DNA of 64,000 nucleotides from Thiofilum sp. Its GTDB lineage: Bacteria; Pseudomonadota; Gammaproteobacteria; Thiotrichales; Thiotrichaceae. The notes below the pieces were generated by a model. The model searched no databases and had not been told where the DNA came from. It saw only the letters and a list, made by a program, of their open reading frames with translations. The DNA lies in assembly GCF_016711335.1 (NCBI RefSeq), contig NZ_JADJTF010000001.1, positions 2,976,001-3,040,000 on the forward strand, in the 5' to 3' direction. The position numbers were made by a program, and so were the translations under genes. This document shows positions 42,610-53,114 of the stretch, piece by piece (position 1 is the stretch's first letter; every line of letters begins with the position of its first letter).

Positions 42610-43190
42610 GTCTTCAAGGTTAAAACCACCGTCTTTAGACGGTCAGATTTATCTGCGATACTAGCTGGATGAAGGTTGGCATGAGGTCGTGAGAGATGGA
42701 GTATCGGTATGGAAGCCACACCGTCTACCGGATTGAGTATCACTTTGTATTTGTGACGAAATACCGCTATCCGGTACTGAAAGGGGATGTGGGGTTAAAG
42801 ATACGGGAGTTGATCCGTCAAACCTGTCAAGCCTTTGAGATAGAAATAGTGAAGGGGGTGGTGAGCAAGGATCATGTGCATTTGTTGTTATCGGTGCCAC
42901 CGGAGCTAGCACCGAGCGAGATCATGCGCCGAATTAAGGGTCGAAGTGCGGCAAAAATCTTTGAAAGCTACCCGGATTTAAGAAAGCGGTATTGGGGACA
43001 GCATTTTTGGGCGCGGGGTTATTTTTGTGCGACTTCAGGGGAATTGAGTGCTGAGATGATTAAGGCGTATTTAGAGCATCACTTTGAACCGAGGTTAGAG
43101 GATAACTTTAAGACAGAAGGCTAGACGGGTCTATTCGACCCGTATCCGGACTTTAGTCCTTTTAGCGAACCCTTCAGCTTTAGCTGATGG
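42610..43190 (+). mobile_element. IS200/IS605-family element, tnpA only
   Basis: It contains an intact Y1 transposase and subterminal hairpins: ACCGTCTTTAGACGGT at 42628-42643 on the left, GGACTTTAGTCC at 43148-43159 and CAGCTTTAGCTG at 43175-43186 on the right. All share a CTTTAG centre. ACGGGTCTATTCGACCCGT at 43123-43141 may be a terminator. There are no terminal inverted repeats or target duplication, as expected for this family; the exact ends are approximate. No tnpB is present. Confidence 0.82.
42696..43124 (+). CDS. tnpA: IS200-type Y1 transposase TnpA
   Basis: A 142-residue single-strand transposase. The HUH motif is KDHVHLLLSVPP, and the catalytic tyrosine is in EMIKAYLEHHFE. The opening SHTVYRIEYHFVFVTKYRYP is standard for IS200 proteins. 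It is full length with no frameshift, so the element may be active. GAGAG just precedes the ATG. Confidence 0.95.
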   Translation: MEYRYGSHTVYRIEYHFVFVTKYRYPVLKGDVGLKIRELIRQTCQAFEIEIVKGVVSKDHVHLLLSVPPELAPSEIMRRIKGRSAAKIFESYPDLRKRYWGQHFWARGYFCATSGELSAEMIKAYLEHHFEPRLEDNFKTEG

Positions 43191-43220
43191 TTGTTAAGTA
43201 TTGAATATTGAATTAAGCAT

Positions 43221-43250
43221 AAAAAGGCGAGTATCAAACTCGCCTTTTTA
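43221..43250. terminator. Bidirectional intrinsic terminator
   Basis: AAAAAGGCGAGT-ATCAA-ACTCGCCTTTTTA is a 12-bp perfect stem with A- and T-runs on both sides. It lies between the IS200 element and the leftward DUF2333 gene and works in either direction. Confidence 0.9.
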
Positions 43251-43266
43251 CAGTTAAGCGCCTTAT

Positions 43267-44394
43267 TTAACCCTCACGCAAGAGCTTGCCTAAATCAATT
43301 AATGCCGCATTCGCCCGCGCTACTTGTGACGCCATCACTAATGAATGGTTAGCCAATAAACCATAGCCAGTACCATTTAAAATAATCGGACTCCAGATAA
43401 AATCTTGGGTACTTTCAAGCTTATTGATAATTTGTTGAAGACTCACTAAGGCATTTTTTTGCTTTAAAATATCAGCAAAATCAACCTCAATAGCCTTTAA
43501 TAAATGCAAAATAGCCCAAGTCTGTCCGCGTGCTTGATAAAACACATTATCCACCTGAAAGCGTGGTGTGGTGACAATAATTTCATTGGGATTATCAGGG
43601 GCGATTTCAATTTCAGTGGTGGTAGGTAAACCGGTAACGCTCGTAGGGGCATCAGGTGCAGGGTTTTCAGTCTGATTAACTTGAGTATCGGCAGCAAGAG
43701 GGTTGGTTTCTTTAACATGACGCAAGCCCACGCTTGCACCCAATGCCATCGAGAGTGAGCCTAATTGCCGTTGTACTTTAGAGAGCCAACTATTGAGATT
43801 ATCCGAGCGAGCTGAAAAAGTAGCTTCTCCGGTTTGTAAGCGCTGAAGGTAAGCATCAACTGCCTCTACCCCGCCACGATATTGGTTTTCAGCAGGAGGG
43901 AGTAGCCAAAGCGTGTGGTCGGTATTAAAACGGGTATGCGCTGTCACTAAGTCGGGATCAGCAGTCGATTGAGATTGTGAGCGGCTAAAATCATCGCGCA
44001 TCGCTAACGAAAAATCACGTACTTGAGTCAGCACGCCAAACTCCCAATTAGGCATATTATCCATGACTATACCGGGTACGGAGACATCGTTGCTCAGATA
44101 GCCACCGTGTTTATCTAATAAAGTGCTAGCCACCCGCGAATAAGTGGCGGCGGTAATCACGCCCGGTTTTAAGGGTTCATTAGGGGCAATATTCAGAGTT
44201 TGATAGGCGTTTTCGCGCACATCAAAAGCGCGAGGCTCGTAACTCCAATACAGCATTAGTACCACTTGGGCAATAATAAAAAGAACGACTAAAATTTTGA
44301 CAGTCCAGCGCCAGCCTTTCTCACGCCAAAATGATACGGTCATGGGTTTAGCTAGTTTAGCAGAGGTACTTGTCACAGTATGGTTAAGATCCAT
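43267..44394 (-). CDS. DUF2333 family membrane-anchored protein
   Basis: A 375-residue protein with one membrane helix near residues 33-52 (ILVVLFIIAQVVLMLYW) and a large periplasmic domain. Its blocks DKHGGYLSNDVSVPGIVMDN, WEFGVLTQVRDFSLAMRDDF and TLWLLPPAENQYRGG match DUF2333, a gammaproteobacterial family of unknown function. A Pro/Thr/Asn-rich insertion near residues 245-275 seems to be a linker. It ends at a strong bidirectional terminator. Confidence 0.87.
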   Translation of the reverse strand: MDLNHTVTSTSAKLAKPMTVSFWREKGWRWTVKILVVLFIIAQVVLMLYWSYEPRAFDVRENAYQTLNIAPNEPLKPGVITAATYSRVASTLLDKHGGYLSNDVSVPGIVMDNMPNWEFGVLTQVRDFSLAMRDDFSRSQSQSTADPDLVTAHTRFNTDHTLWLLPPAENQYRGGVEAVDAYLQRLQTGEATFSARSDNLNSWLSKVQRQLGSLSMALGASVGLRHVKETNPLAADTQVNQTENPAPDAPTSVTGLPTTTEIEIAPDNPNEIIVTTPRFQVDNVFYQARGQTWAILHLLKAIEVDFADILKQKNALVSLQQIINKLESTQDFIWSPIILNGTGYGLLANHSLVMASQVARANAALIDLGKLLREG

Positions 44395-44571
44395 AGTTAT
44401 CCAAACTCCCTATTTGTTGATTATTTTAGTCAACTATGGGTGCGAGTCTGGTTTTTTTCAATTAACTACTCATGAATGACCTATTTACATCAAGGGAATG
44501 ACATAAATCTGTGTTATGTTAACCCCGCAGTTTTGTGATACTGCGATGGTAAGTTAAGCGCAGGAGTAACT

Positions 44572-45099
44572 ATGTATCCGTGGTTTCGATTTTTCGTAGC
44601 GATGTATAAAGCTAGATCCGCTCCGCCTTTGGCAATCTCAGACACCTGTGTGATTCCCTTGCGTGTAGGTCTGACCGATAGTGATATTTTTGGTGAGATG
44701 AATAATGGGCGGCATTTAACCCTGTTTGATATTGGGCGTTTTGTGTTTGCAGTGCGGACTGGTTTGTGGAAAGAGGTTAAGCGCAATCGTTGGGGCTTTG
44801 TAGTTGCAGGCAGCAGCGTGCGTTATCGCAAACGCTTACATCCGAGGCAACGTTTTGAACAGCATACTCAAGTATTAGGTTATGATGAGAAGTGGTTTTA
44901 TTTCCAGCAGACTCACCAACGCGAGGGTGTTTGGCATGCGTCTGCCCTGATTCGTGCCGCCGTGGTGAGTAAGGGAAAATTAATTCCCACTCAAACCATT
45001 TTAGCCACTATGCAGCAAACCCAATGGCAACCCGCATTACCCGATTGGGTAAAAGCATGGAGTGAGGCAGATGCACTGCGTCCTTGGCCGGATATTTAA
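44572..45099 (+). CDS. Hotdog-fold acyl-CoA thioesterase-like protein
   Basis: A 175-residue protein. PLRVGLTDSDIFGEMNNGRH, continuing LTLFDIGRF, is the 4HBT_2-type hotdog motif with the catalytic Asp and Asn pair. VVAGSSVRYRKRLHPRQRFE is the following strand pair. Related proteins (THEM6 and bacterial acyl-CoA thioesterases) hydrolyse acyl-CoA; the substrate is unknown. GCAGGAG precedes the ATG. Its stop overlaps the stop of the convergent next gene by 4 bases. Confidence 0.82.
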   Translation: MYPWFRFFVAMYKARSAPPLAISDTCVIPLRVGLTDSDIFGEMNNGRHLTLFDIGRFVFAVRTGLWKEVKRNRWGFVVAGSSVRYRKRLHPRQRFEQHTQVLGYDEKWFYFQQTHQREGVWHASALIRAAVVSKGKLIPTQTILATMQQTQWQPALPDWVKAWSEADALRPWPDI

Positions 45100-47774
45100 G
45101 GAAATTCCATCACTACCCCAGCCTTAAGTAATTGGGTAGTGGCTGCGCTGCCTTGGCTCAACCATAAATCCCCTTGTCCGTGTTCATAACTTTGGCTCAC
45201 ATTGAAATATAAAGTATCACCTTCCGTATCGATCAGTTGCAGGTTTACGCCTGCTGGAAATACTTTAATGGGTTGCGCCTGTTCTTTATTTTCTTCTAGA
45301 AACCATAATTCTTCATGATCTTGGACGCGCACTTGGAAAAAGACACCTAATGTGCTTGAGCGTGCATTAATCTCAATAGTGGGGTCTGAGCCTAATTGTA
45401 TAGGTAATAAATGCATTTTTTTATTATTAAAGTCGATAAGATAAAACTTCGTAGCTTCACCCGTGGGTTGATGCTTGAAATATATTTGATTTAAGGTGGG
45501 AAGTAATACTCCATTAGCTAAGCCATTAAAATAAAAGCCGTCCATTAATAAAGTGGCTTGTTTTTTATCAATAGGATCCAGCCATAAACTAAGATTAGAC
45601 GTAGTGTTATCAATAGGATTTAATAAGGCTACTAGACCCTGTGGCGTCGCTAATAAATAATGAGGATTTATAGGTGTAGTGCTAGGCATTAAAGTACTAA
45701 TCCCCTTATTAGCCTCCCAATGCATTAATTGATGGTCATAACTATAATCCGGTTTGGATATGCTATGTGCTATATAAATACCGCTTAGACTTGGGTAAAT
45801 AAAGGCTAGCCCTTTACCGATCTTATAAAGTTGGGTGGCTTTATCTTTATCTGCTTGCCAGAGTGAAATGGTTTCATCACTGTCATGAGTAAGAAAATAT
45901 AAGTGATTATTGTATACAGTGCTATTATAAACTCCAGTTTTTAGTGTTTCATTAGCAGGTAGATTAATAGGCTGTGCGCTAGTGGTATTGGCTGCACTGA
46001 ACCATAACTGAGAGCCTAATTTAAAATACCAACCTTGAGCCGTTTTTTGTAAGTCTCTAAGGTCGGCACTCGCGGGCTGAGTATTAATATCTTTTAATAA
46101 TTTAGTTTGTTTAGGATGAGTAGTGACCACCCAAGGTTCAATACCTGTTTTAGCGTCTTGATGGCTCACTAGCCAACTAGGCAGATTAGTGGGAAGGGCT
46201 AAGGTATTGACTAGGGCACTGACTGGCCAAGGTTGTGGTTCCCAGTCAACTCGTAGCGGTTCATTACCAAAAGCTTTAGTACCTGCTAGAGTACCATCGG
46301 TTTGAAAGCGTTGCTTGCCACTAATGAAATATAAGAGTTTACCCTGATCATTAGGGGCAGGGCGCAATAAATAAGGATCAGCAAATTCACCTAAGAGCAT
46401 AGGTTGTGTGGGCTGAGATTTAGATATACTCCAGAGTTTAGAAAATTCGCGCCCTTTTTCTGAAAAAGTAGGGAAAATTAAATAGTCTCCGCGTATGACA
46501 TAAGCACTCGGTATATCAAACCAAGAATCACCCGCACCTCCAGCATAATAACCTTCCGCCGTTTCTAAGAGTTTTTTAGTGCCCTTAGCCGTTCCATCTG
46601 TGAGCCATAATTGGTTAGGTCTGACCCCATCTTTAGTAAAAAAATAAAGCTGATCGGCAAAATTAAATAACTCAGGTCGAGCTTTATATTCACGATTAGG
46701 ATTAGGCAGCTTAACCAGTTTTTCGCTTTTTTTATTAGCTAAGTCTATGACCCATAATTCGCTCGAATCATTTTGATCAAAAAATTCAAACCAAATATAT
46801 AAACGATCATGCCAAAAGCGGGCGCTAGTTATCCCCGCATCTGCGGTCTCAATAGAGGGTTTGGGAAGCTGATAGATTAATTCAGTGGTTTTTTGATTAA
46901 GATCAAAACGCCATACGGCTGGCATTGTACCGTAGGTATTGCTTAAAGTATAAATCAGTGAGTGTTCATTAGCCGCTAATAGATAAATACTTTGATCAAT
47001 AGAGAAGTTATAGAGTTTAGTGGTCTTAATGCCATCCGTAACCCATAAGGTTTGAGTAGTAGGTTTTCCATAACTGGTATTTTGGTCTGGACTAATAAAA
47101 TAGAGTAAGTTATTAGCTACCATAGCGCTGATATAAAATCCATAATCAGCGTTATGGTTTTCTAGTGTGGTATCAATGAATAATTGTGTGCCCGTAGCAG
47201 TACCATCCGTCCGCCATAACTGATCCTCAGCCTAAAATAATTGATACGCACCTAGACTATAAAAGGTGGGATCAGTATGGAGCGCTGATTCAGCGGCTTT
47301 AATAGGGAAGGTTTTCAGTATTTCAGTACGTTCAGGTGTGCCATCTGTGGTAGTCAAAGATAAGGTTTGCGGGGTACGACTCCAAAATAGTAAATGTTGT
47401 TTATGTTGGATAGAAGGAGTGCCCATAAAGTCAGTGCTGCTAGGCATACCACTTTCAGCGCCTTTTACTAATTCTTTGAGTAATTGTGTGCCTTGGGGAG
47501 TACCATCGGTGCGCCACAGTTCATAGCCCGTTTCTAGCGTGTGTGCCGCAAAAATGCCCCATTGACCTATTGAACCTACAGGATAAGGTTTGGAATTACC
47601 ATTAGGGGTATTAACCAAATAGGTAAGGATTTTAGTATGTTGCGGGGTATTATCGGTTTGCCATAGCTGTGTGCCAAGCGCGGGAGTTGTACCTGCAAAT
47701 AAGAGAGAAGGTGGGGAATCTGCTAAACTAATTCCAGTCACTAATAACAGTAATGCTGCAAGATATAAACGCAT
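45096..47774 (-). pseudogene. Secreted ELWxTDGT beta-propeller protein, split by an amber codon
   Basis: From ATG 47774 (GAGGGGTGTGTT upstream), a signal peptide (LYLAALLLLVTGISLADS) leads into ELWRTDGTPQGTQLL-type propeller repeats. At 47232-47234 a TAG interrupts the sequence SLGAYQLF-stop-AEDQLWRTDGTATG. The tandem paralogue upstream has tryptophan here (YQFFWSDDGKQGVELWRTDG), so this is a TGG-to-TAG change. Reading continues in the same frame to 45096, about 892 codons in all, with no other lesion. Without suppression only ~180 residues would be made. The function is unknown; such repeats occur in large exported proteins. Confidence 0.85.
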
Positions 47775-47909
47775 AACACACCCCTCTAGCCCTAAAACAT
47801 GAATCACTTTACTGATCAGTATAGATTAACAAGGCTAAACTGAGCTAGGTGACTTATTTACCTTTTGAAATACATTTCAAAATACCTTGTTTTAGTTAAT
47901 TCCTGTTTT

Positions 47910-50726
47910 TTAGGGTCTACGTAGCATAGTGACACCTTGTTTGATTTCACGAGTAGAGTTTGGTGTTCCTTCACTTGACCATAAAGCATCAGTGTCTGAA
48001 GTTTTTTGAGTATTGCTTCTGACATTAAAATATAAGGTATTATTGATAACTTGAATGGGTTTTAGTTCTACCTCTGTTGGGAAGGTTTTGAGTAAAGTCA
48101 TTTGTTCGGTAGTCTCAGGGAGAAACCATAACTCATTGCCCTTATTCTCAAGACTGGCGCTAATAAATAATCCTTGAGGACTAGCGAGTATGGTAAAATC
48201 ATAAGCGGTATTCTCACCAAAGGTTAATTTAATCGGTTGAAGCTTTTGGTTTTTAAAATCGATACGATGTAAGTAGGAAAGATCATCAGCTTGAGAGTCT
48301 ACATGCTTGGAGTAGACTTGATGTTGAGTGGGTAATATAAAATCCTTGGATAAAGTAAGCGCATCGTCAATCATGGCTTCGCTGCTCAGTAAAATATCGG
48401 GTTTATTATTAGTGGGGCGCAGCCATAAAGTCGGTAACATAGCCTCTTCATCTTTCATCACATTAAGAGGATGGTCGAGAACATAGACTATTCCATCAGG
48501 CGTTTCTAGTAAGTAATCCATACGTTTTTGAGGGTGGCTCATGACAGGAGTGAGTGTTTCGTTTTGCCATTTGGATAGCTCATAGCCGCCTTTTTTGGGA
48601 TAAGACAGGATATATAAACCCTGTTGGCTTGGAAATATTCTTACCTTTTTGCCCTCTAAGTTTATATTTAAACGCTTAGCTTGCCCTTTTTCGGCTTGCC
48701 AGAGTGAAAAAAGCTGCTGGTCGTTTTGAGTGAGAAAATAGAAGACCTTGCCTTTTTGAGTGCTGACATAGAAATCTAAGGGTAGCTTTTCGTTTTCATT
48801 AATACCATTAACCGGATGAGTATTAGTACTCGTACCATCACTAAACCACCACTGATCTTCTAAAGAAAAATACCAGTCACCTTGCGCTGATTGTAAAGCG
48901 CCTAATCTACTGGGCGCTGGGTGAGTATTAATATCTTTTAATAATTGATTGGTTTTAGGCGCAGTAGTGATTAACCAAGGCTCAGCACCAACTTTTATAT
49001 CTTGGTATTTAGCTAACCAACTAGGTGGGTTAGTGGGTAAAGCTAATAGGTTGTCAATAGAGGGTGAAATATCGGTGAGAAAAGCCTCTTTACCGGATGA
49101 CGCATTCTGATATTTAATTAACCATCTTGGTGGGGGAAGTTTAGAGTAGTCTGTTATATTGTCAGTGGGTAGTCTATTTTCATGCATTAAAGGTTCAGTA
49201 CCCAGTGTTTTAGTACCGAGTTTTGTACCATCGGTTTGAAAACGTTGTTTATCACTGATGAAATACAGGAGTTTATCATTATCACTAAGGGCAGGACGTA
49301 ATAAATAAGGATTAGCGAATTCACCTAATAATACAGGCTTAGTAGGGTTAGTTTGACTAATACTCCACAGCTGCGCAAACTCTCCTCCTTTGGCTGAAAA
49401 AGTAGGGAAAATTAAGTAGTCGCCTCTAATAACATAAGGAGTAGGTAAGTCAGACCAAGCTTGCCCTATAAATAAGTCTTTGCCATTTTCGGGTGAGTCC
49501 ACTAATTTTTGTGTGCCTTGAGTAGTTCCATCGGTAAGCCATAATTGACTAGGACGTGATCCATCCATCATAAAGAAGTAGAGCCGCTTGGCAAACAGGA
49601 AAAAGCGTGGGTTATTGGTGTGCTCAGGGGAGGGATCTATTAGAGAAATAACTTTTTTAATAGTATGAGTAGTCAAATCGACTTGCCATAATTGGTTATG
49701 ATGCTCATCTATTGTCCATAAATATAAAGCATCCTCCCAAAATTGTGCTTCTTGAATAGTTACATTCATAGCATCAACAGGGGCTTGCTGAGATGTTTTT
49801 AAAGACTGGACTTTTCGTGTAGCTAAATTAAAAAGTTCCAAAGGAGGAAAAGCAGTGTTGTTACTAAAATAACCGAGTCTGTAGATAATATAGTGAGAAT
49901 TGGCGGCTATGAGTTGAGCAGGGGCGATTTTTGGCTCAGTAAATGTATAAAGACGTTCCGTTTTATTACCATCAGTCGCCCATAAACTTTGAGTGACTTT
50001 ATCTTCATAATGACCGAGTGTATCAAGACTCATAAAATAGAGTGTTGTGCCATTAGTCACTGCTTTAGGTTCAAAAGAGCGCGGCTCGGTGATATTCGGT
50101 AGCTCTTTGGTAGCGTCCACGACTAATTGAGTACCTGCATGAGTACCATCGGTGCGCCACAGTTCTACACCTTGCTTGCCATCATCGCTCCAAAAAAATT
50201 GATAATTGCCTAAGGCATAAAAAACACGATTAAGACGCTCATTATTTTCATTTAGGGGAAATGTTTGAATAATCTGAGTGTTATCTGGCGTGCCATCGGT
50301 ACTGATTAAAATTAAATTATTATCATTAGACCCCCAAAATAGCAGGCGGTTATTCACAGTAACCGCGCTAGCTCGATTTAGTAGTGGAAAATCCAAACTA
50401 CTTTGGGTTCCTGCAACTAAATCTTTAAGTAGCGTTGTACCTTGAGGTGTGCCATCGGTGCGCCAGAGTTCCGTTCCGGTTTCAGGGCTGAAAGCAGCAA
50501 AAATACCCCATTTCCCTAGACTACCTAAAGGGTAGGGATAAGAGCTGGCATTAGGGGTTTGAGTAAGATAGGTCAGCACCTGTGTCTGTTGCGCGGTATG
50601 ATCTGTTTTCCACAGTTGCTCGCCTGTCATGGAATCATCACCGACAAACAAAATAGGTTCAGCCGCTTGAACGCATAGGGGCGCACTCAGGAGTAGAGTA
50701 CAAAGCAGTTTGATTAGTAAATGCAT
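47910..50726 (-). CDS. Secreted ELWxTDGT-repeat beta-propeller protein
   Basis: A 938-residue protein with a signal peptide (LLIKLLCTLLLSAPLCVQA, cut near QAAEPI). Repeats such as EQLWKTDHTAQQTQVLTYL, ELWRTDGTPQGTTLLKDLVA, ELWRTDGTHAGTQLVVDA and QLWLTDGTTQGTQKLV have the W-x-T-D-G-T core, which repeats about every 50-60 residues and forms propeller blades. No enzymatic motif is seen. It is probably surface or periplasmic, perhaps binding. It shares ~40-50% of recognisable positions with the broken gene downstream, from which it is separated by ~135 bases; the pair arose by tandem duplication. Confidence 0.85.
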   Translation of the reverse strand: MHLLIKLLCTLLLSAPLCVQAAEPILFVGDDSMTGEQLWKTDHTAQQTQVLTYLTQTPNASSYPYPLGSLGKWGIFAAFSPETGTELWRTDGTPQGTTLLKDLVAGTQSSLDFPLLNRASAVTVNNRLLFWGSNDNNLILISTDGTPDNTQIIQTFPLNENNERLNRVFYALGNYQFFWSDDGKQGVELWRTDGTHAGTQLVVDATKELPNITEPRSFEPKAVTNGTTLYFMSLDTLGHYEDKVTQSLWATDGNKTERLYTFTEPKIAPAQLIAANSHYIIYRLGYFSNNTAFPPLELFNLATRKVQSLKTSQQAPVDAMNVTIQEAQFWEDALYLWTIDEHHNQLWQVDLTTHTIKKVISLIDPSPEHTNNPRFFLFAKRLYFFMMDGSRPSQLWLTDGTTQGTQKLVDSPENGKDLFIGQAWSDLPTPYVIRGDYLIFPTFSAKGGEFAQLWSISQTNPTKPVLLGEFANPYLLRPALSDNDKLLYFISDKQRFQTDGTKLGTKTLGTEPLMHENRLPTDNITDYSKLPPPRWLIKYQNASSGKEAFLTDISPSIDNLLALPTNPPSWLAKYQDIKVGAEPWLITTAPKTNQLLKDINTHPAPSRLGALQSAQGDWYFSLEDQWWFSDGTSTNTHPVNGINENEKLPLDFYVSTQKGKVFYFLTQNDQQLFSLWQAEKGQAKRLNINLEGKKVRIFPSQQGLYILSYPKKGGYELSKWQNETLTPVMSHPQKRMDYLLETPDGIVYVLDHPLNVMKDEEAMLPTLWLRPTNNKPDILLSSEAMIDDALTLSKDFILPTQHQVYSKHVDSQADDLSYLHRIDFKNQKLQPIKLTFGENTAYDFTILASPQGLFISASLENKGNELWFLPETTEQMTLLKTFPTEVELKPIQVINNTLYFNVRSNTQKTSDTDALWSSEGTPNSTREIKQGVTMLRRP

Positions 50727-50951
50727 CGTGTATCTCCCCTAGCCTTGAGGTTGCAGTGTGGTTAATAAAGAGTATAGGTCAGATTTTAATTACCGGAGTA
50801 GTACCAAGTAATTGAACAAAAGTGCTTGAATATTACTAATCCTGCGCGTGGCTTGGTTTAATTCTTGCTTGAAAACTAGAGTATTCTTATAGTTACTCAC
50901 TTGACTTAGTAGTCAAATTTTATGTTCTCACTACTCTAAGGATTGCCACTT

Positions 50952-51470
50952 ATGCGCATTGCTAAGCTGAATCAACTGCCTGCCGCTCAATTGACAACCG
51001 CCTTTACTCAATGTTGTGTGGCACAGCGTTGGGTGAGCCAAATGGTGCAATCCTTGCCTTTTGTGAGTGAAGCACAGCTCTTTGAAAAAGCCGATACTAT
51101 TTGGGCAGCATTAGACGAGGCGGATTATTTAGAGGCGTTTGAGGGGCATCCCAAAATTGGTGATGTCAGTTCCTTAAAACAAAAATATGCTAATACCAAA
51201 GCGCTAGCCTCCGGTGAGCAGTCCAGTGTCAATCAAGCCAGTGATGAGGTACTGCAACGCCTCGCAGCAGGCAATCACGCCTATGAAGCTAAATTTGGTT
51301 TTATTTTTATTGTGTGTGCTACGGGCAAAAGTGCAGCCGAAATGTTAGCGTTACTGGAGGCGCGTTTGCCTAATGAGCGTACCATTGAGGTACAAAATGC
51401 AGCAGAAGAGCAACGCAAAATTACCCGCATTCGTTTAGAAAAATTACTCAACTCCTTGGAGGTCGCATGA
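50952..51470 (+). CDS. uraD: OHCU decarboxylase
   Basis: A 172-residue enzyme that decarboxylates 2-oxo-4-hydroxy-4-carboxy-5-ureidoimidazoline to S-allantoin, the last step of uric acid degradation. The catalytic His is in EAFEGHPKIGDVSSLKQKY, and AAGNHAYEAKFGFIFIVCAT and LPNERTIEVQNAAEEQRKIT are typical. ATG 50952 has AAGGA nine bases upstream; a TTG at 50943 is not preferred. It starts an operon uraD-uraH-guaD-puuD. Confidence 0.96.
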   Translation: MRIAKLNQLPAAQLTTAFTQCCVAQRWVSQMVQSLPFVSEAQLFEKADTIWAALDEADYLEAFEGHPKIGDVSSLKQKYANTKALASGEQSSVNQASDEVLQRLAAGNHAYEAKFGFIFIVCATGKSAAEMLALLEARLPNERTIEVQNAAEEQRKITRIRLEKLLNSLEVA

Positions 51471-51808
51471 GCCAAATTACTACGCATATTTTAGACACGG
51501 CACTCGGCAAACCCGCTCAAGGGGTCAGTGTGCGTTTAAGTCTGTGGGAGGCGGGACAATGGCAAGTACTCGCCCAAGGCGTAACCAATAGCGATGGTCG
51601 AGTGGTGGGGTTACTGCCTAATGAGCAAATACTTGCCGCAGGGCGCTATCAAATGCACTTTGCTTTAGAATGCTACTTGCAAAGCATGCAACAACCTATT
51701 TTTTACCCCTATGCTGAAATTGTGTTTCAGATTACCGGTGAGGGTCAACATTACCATATTCCTTTGCTCTTGAGTCCGTTTGGTTATTCCACTTATCGAG
51801 GCAGTTAA
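51467..51808 (+). CDS. uraH: 5-hydroxyisourate hydrolase
   Basis: A 113-residue transthyretin-like protein that hydrolyses 5-hydroxyisourate to OHCU. ITTHILDTALGKPAQGVSVR has the catalytic His, and the C-terminal signature YSTYRGS is intact. It overlaps uraD by 4 bases and is followed by guaD after one base, so translation is coupled. Confidence 0.97.
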   Translation: MSQITTHILDTALGKPAQGVSVRLSLWEAGQWQVLAQGVTNSDGRVVGLLPNEQILAAGRYQMHFALECYLQSMQQPIFYPYAEIVFQITGEGQHYHIPLLLSPFGYSTYRGS

Positions 51809-51809
51809 G

Positions 51810-53114
51810 ATGCACACTACTGGCGCATGGCGAGGTAAAGTACTGCATTTTGTGGCAGACCCGACTGAGGTAGGTGAACAAGCGTGGCAGTACTGGGAGG
51901 ATGGACTGCTGTGGGTCGAGGCAGGGCGGGTCAAACAAGTAGGTAATGCCGCTGATTTACTGCCCAACTTTCCTAGTACACTCAGCATACAACATTATCC
52001 TGATTATTTTATTCTCCCCGGATTTATCGATACCCATATTCACTATCCTCAGACCGAAATGGTGGCGGCGTTTGGCACACAATTATTAGAATGGCTCAAT
52101 ACCTATACTTTTCCGGTCGAAAGCCAATTTAAAGATGAAGCGTATGCGGCTGAAATAGCCAAGTTTTTTCTACAAGAATTATTACGCAATGGCACCACTA
52201 CCGCTTTAGTATTCGGTACGGTGCATCCACAATCGGTCGATGCATTTTTTAAAGCAGCCCTTGCGCTTAATCTGCGTATGATTGCGGGAAAAGTCATGAT
52301 GGATCGTCATGCACCTGACTACTTAATTGATACGCCGGAAAGTAGTTATACCGACTCTAAAGCTCTGATTGAACGTTGGCATCAGATCGGGCGCTTGCAA
52401 TATGCCGTCACCCCGCGTTTTGCTCCTACCAGTACGCCAGAGCAATTAGCGAAAGCGGCGCAATTATTGCAGGAATACCCTGATGTTTATCTGCATACTC
52501 ATTTATCTGAGAATGTGAATGAAATTGCTTGGGTAAAAGAGCTATTTCCCGCAGCCAGTAGCTATACCGATGTTTACCACCAAGCGGGACTCACAGTGAA
52601 ACGCAGTGTTTTTGCGCATGGGGTACATTTAAGTGCGGATGAATGTGAGTGTTTAGCGACTACTCAATCAGGCATTGCGCATTGCCCTACCTCGAATCAG
52701 TTTTTAGGCTCAGGCACTATGGATTTAAGCCAATTAGAGCGCTTTAAAATCAAGGTGGGTTTAGGCACGGATATAGGGGGCGGAACGAGTTTTTCTATGT
52801 TTAAAACGATGGCGAGTGCCTATGAAGTGCAGCAAGCACGAGGACGTAGTTTAGACCCGTTCAAGGCTTTGTATTTAGCTACCTTAGGCGGGTCAAAAGT
52901 GCTGGATTTAGTAGGAACGGTGGGTAATTTTAGTATTGGTAATGAAGCCGATTTTATTTTAGTTGACCCTAAAGCCACACCTTTATTAAAGCTGCGTAGT
53001 GAGCATTGTAAAACACTTAAAGAACAGTTATTTGTTTTAAATACCTTAGGCGATGATCGTTGTATTGCAGCGACTTATAGCATGGGACAATTAGTGCATC
53101 AACGGGAGGCATAA
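51810..53114 (+). CDS. guaD: Guanine deaminase
   Basis: A 434-residue zinc amidohydrolase converting guanine to xanthine. The metal-binding motif is PGFIDTHIHYPQTEM, and other blocks are YLHTHLSENVNEIAWVKELF and HCPTSNQFLGSG. The second metal region is VGLGTDIGGGTSFSMFK with the conserved Asp. ATG 51810 follows uraH by one base; an upstream in-frame TTG at 51780 lies inside uraH and is rejected. It supplies xanthine to the urate pathway, but xanthine dehydrogenase is not in the window. Confidence 0.96.
   Translation: MHTTGAWRGKVLHFVADPTEVGEQAWQYWEDGLLWVEAGRVKQVGNAADLLPNFPSTLSIQHYPDYFILPGFIDTHIHYPQTEMVAAFGTQLLEWLNTYTFPVESQFKDEAYAAEIAKFFLQELLRNGTTTALVFGTVHPQSVDAFFKAALALNLRMIAGKVMMDRHAPDYLIDTPESSYTDSKALIERWHQIGRLQYAVTPRFAPTSTPEQLAKAAQLLQEYPDVYLHTHLSENVNEIAWVKELFPAASSYTDVYHQAGLTVKRSVFAHGVHLSADECECLATTQSGIAHCPTSNQFLGSGTMDLSQLERFKIKVGLGTDIGGGTSFSMFKTMASAYEVQQARGRSLDPFKALYLATLGGSKVLDLVGTVGNFSIGNEADFILVDPKATPLLKLRSEHCKTLKEQLFVLNTLGDDRCIAATYSMGQLVHQREA

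Noticed and set aside
25276..47234. Amber suppression or recoding as an explanation for both TAG-interrupted genes
   Set aside because: purM, earP and other intact genes use TAG as their normal stop, so TAG is not generally reassigned.
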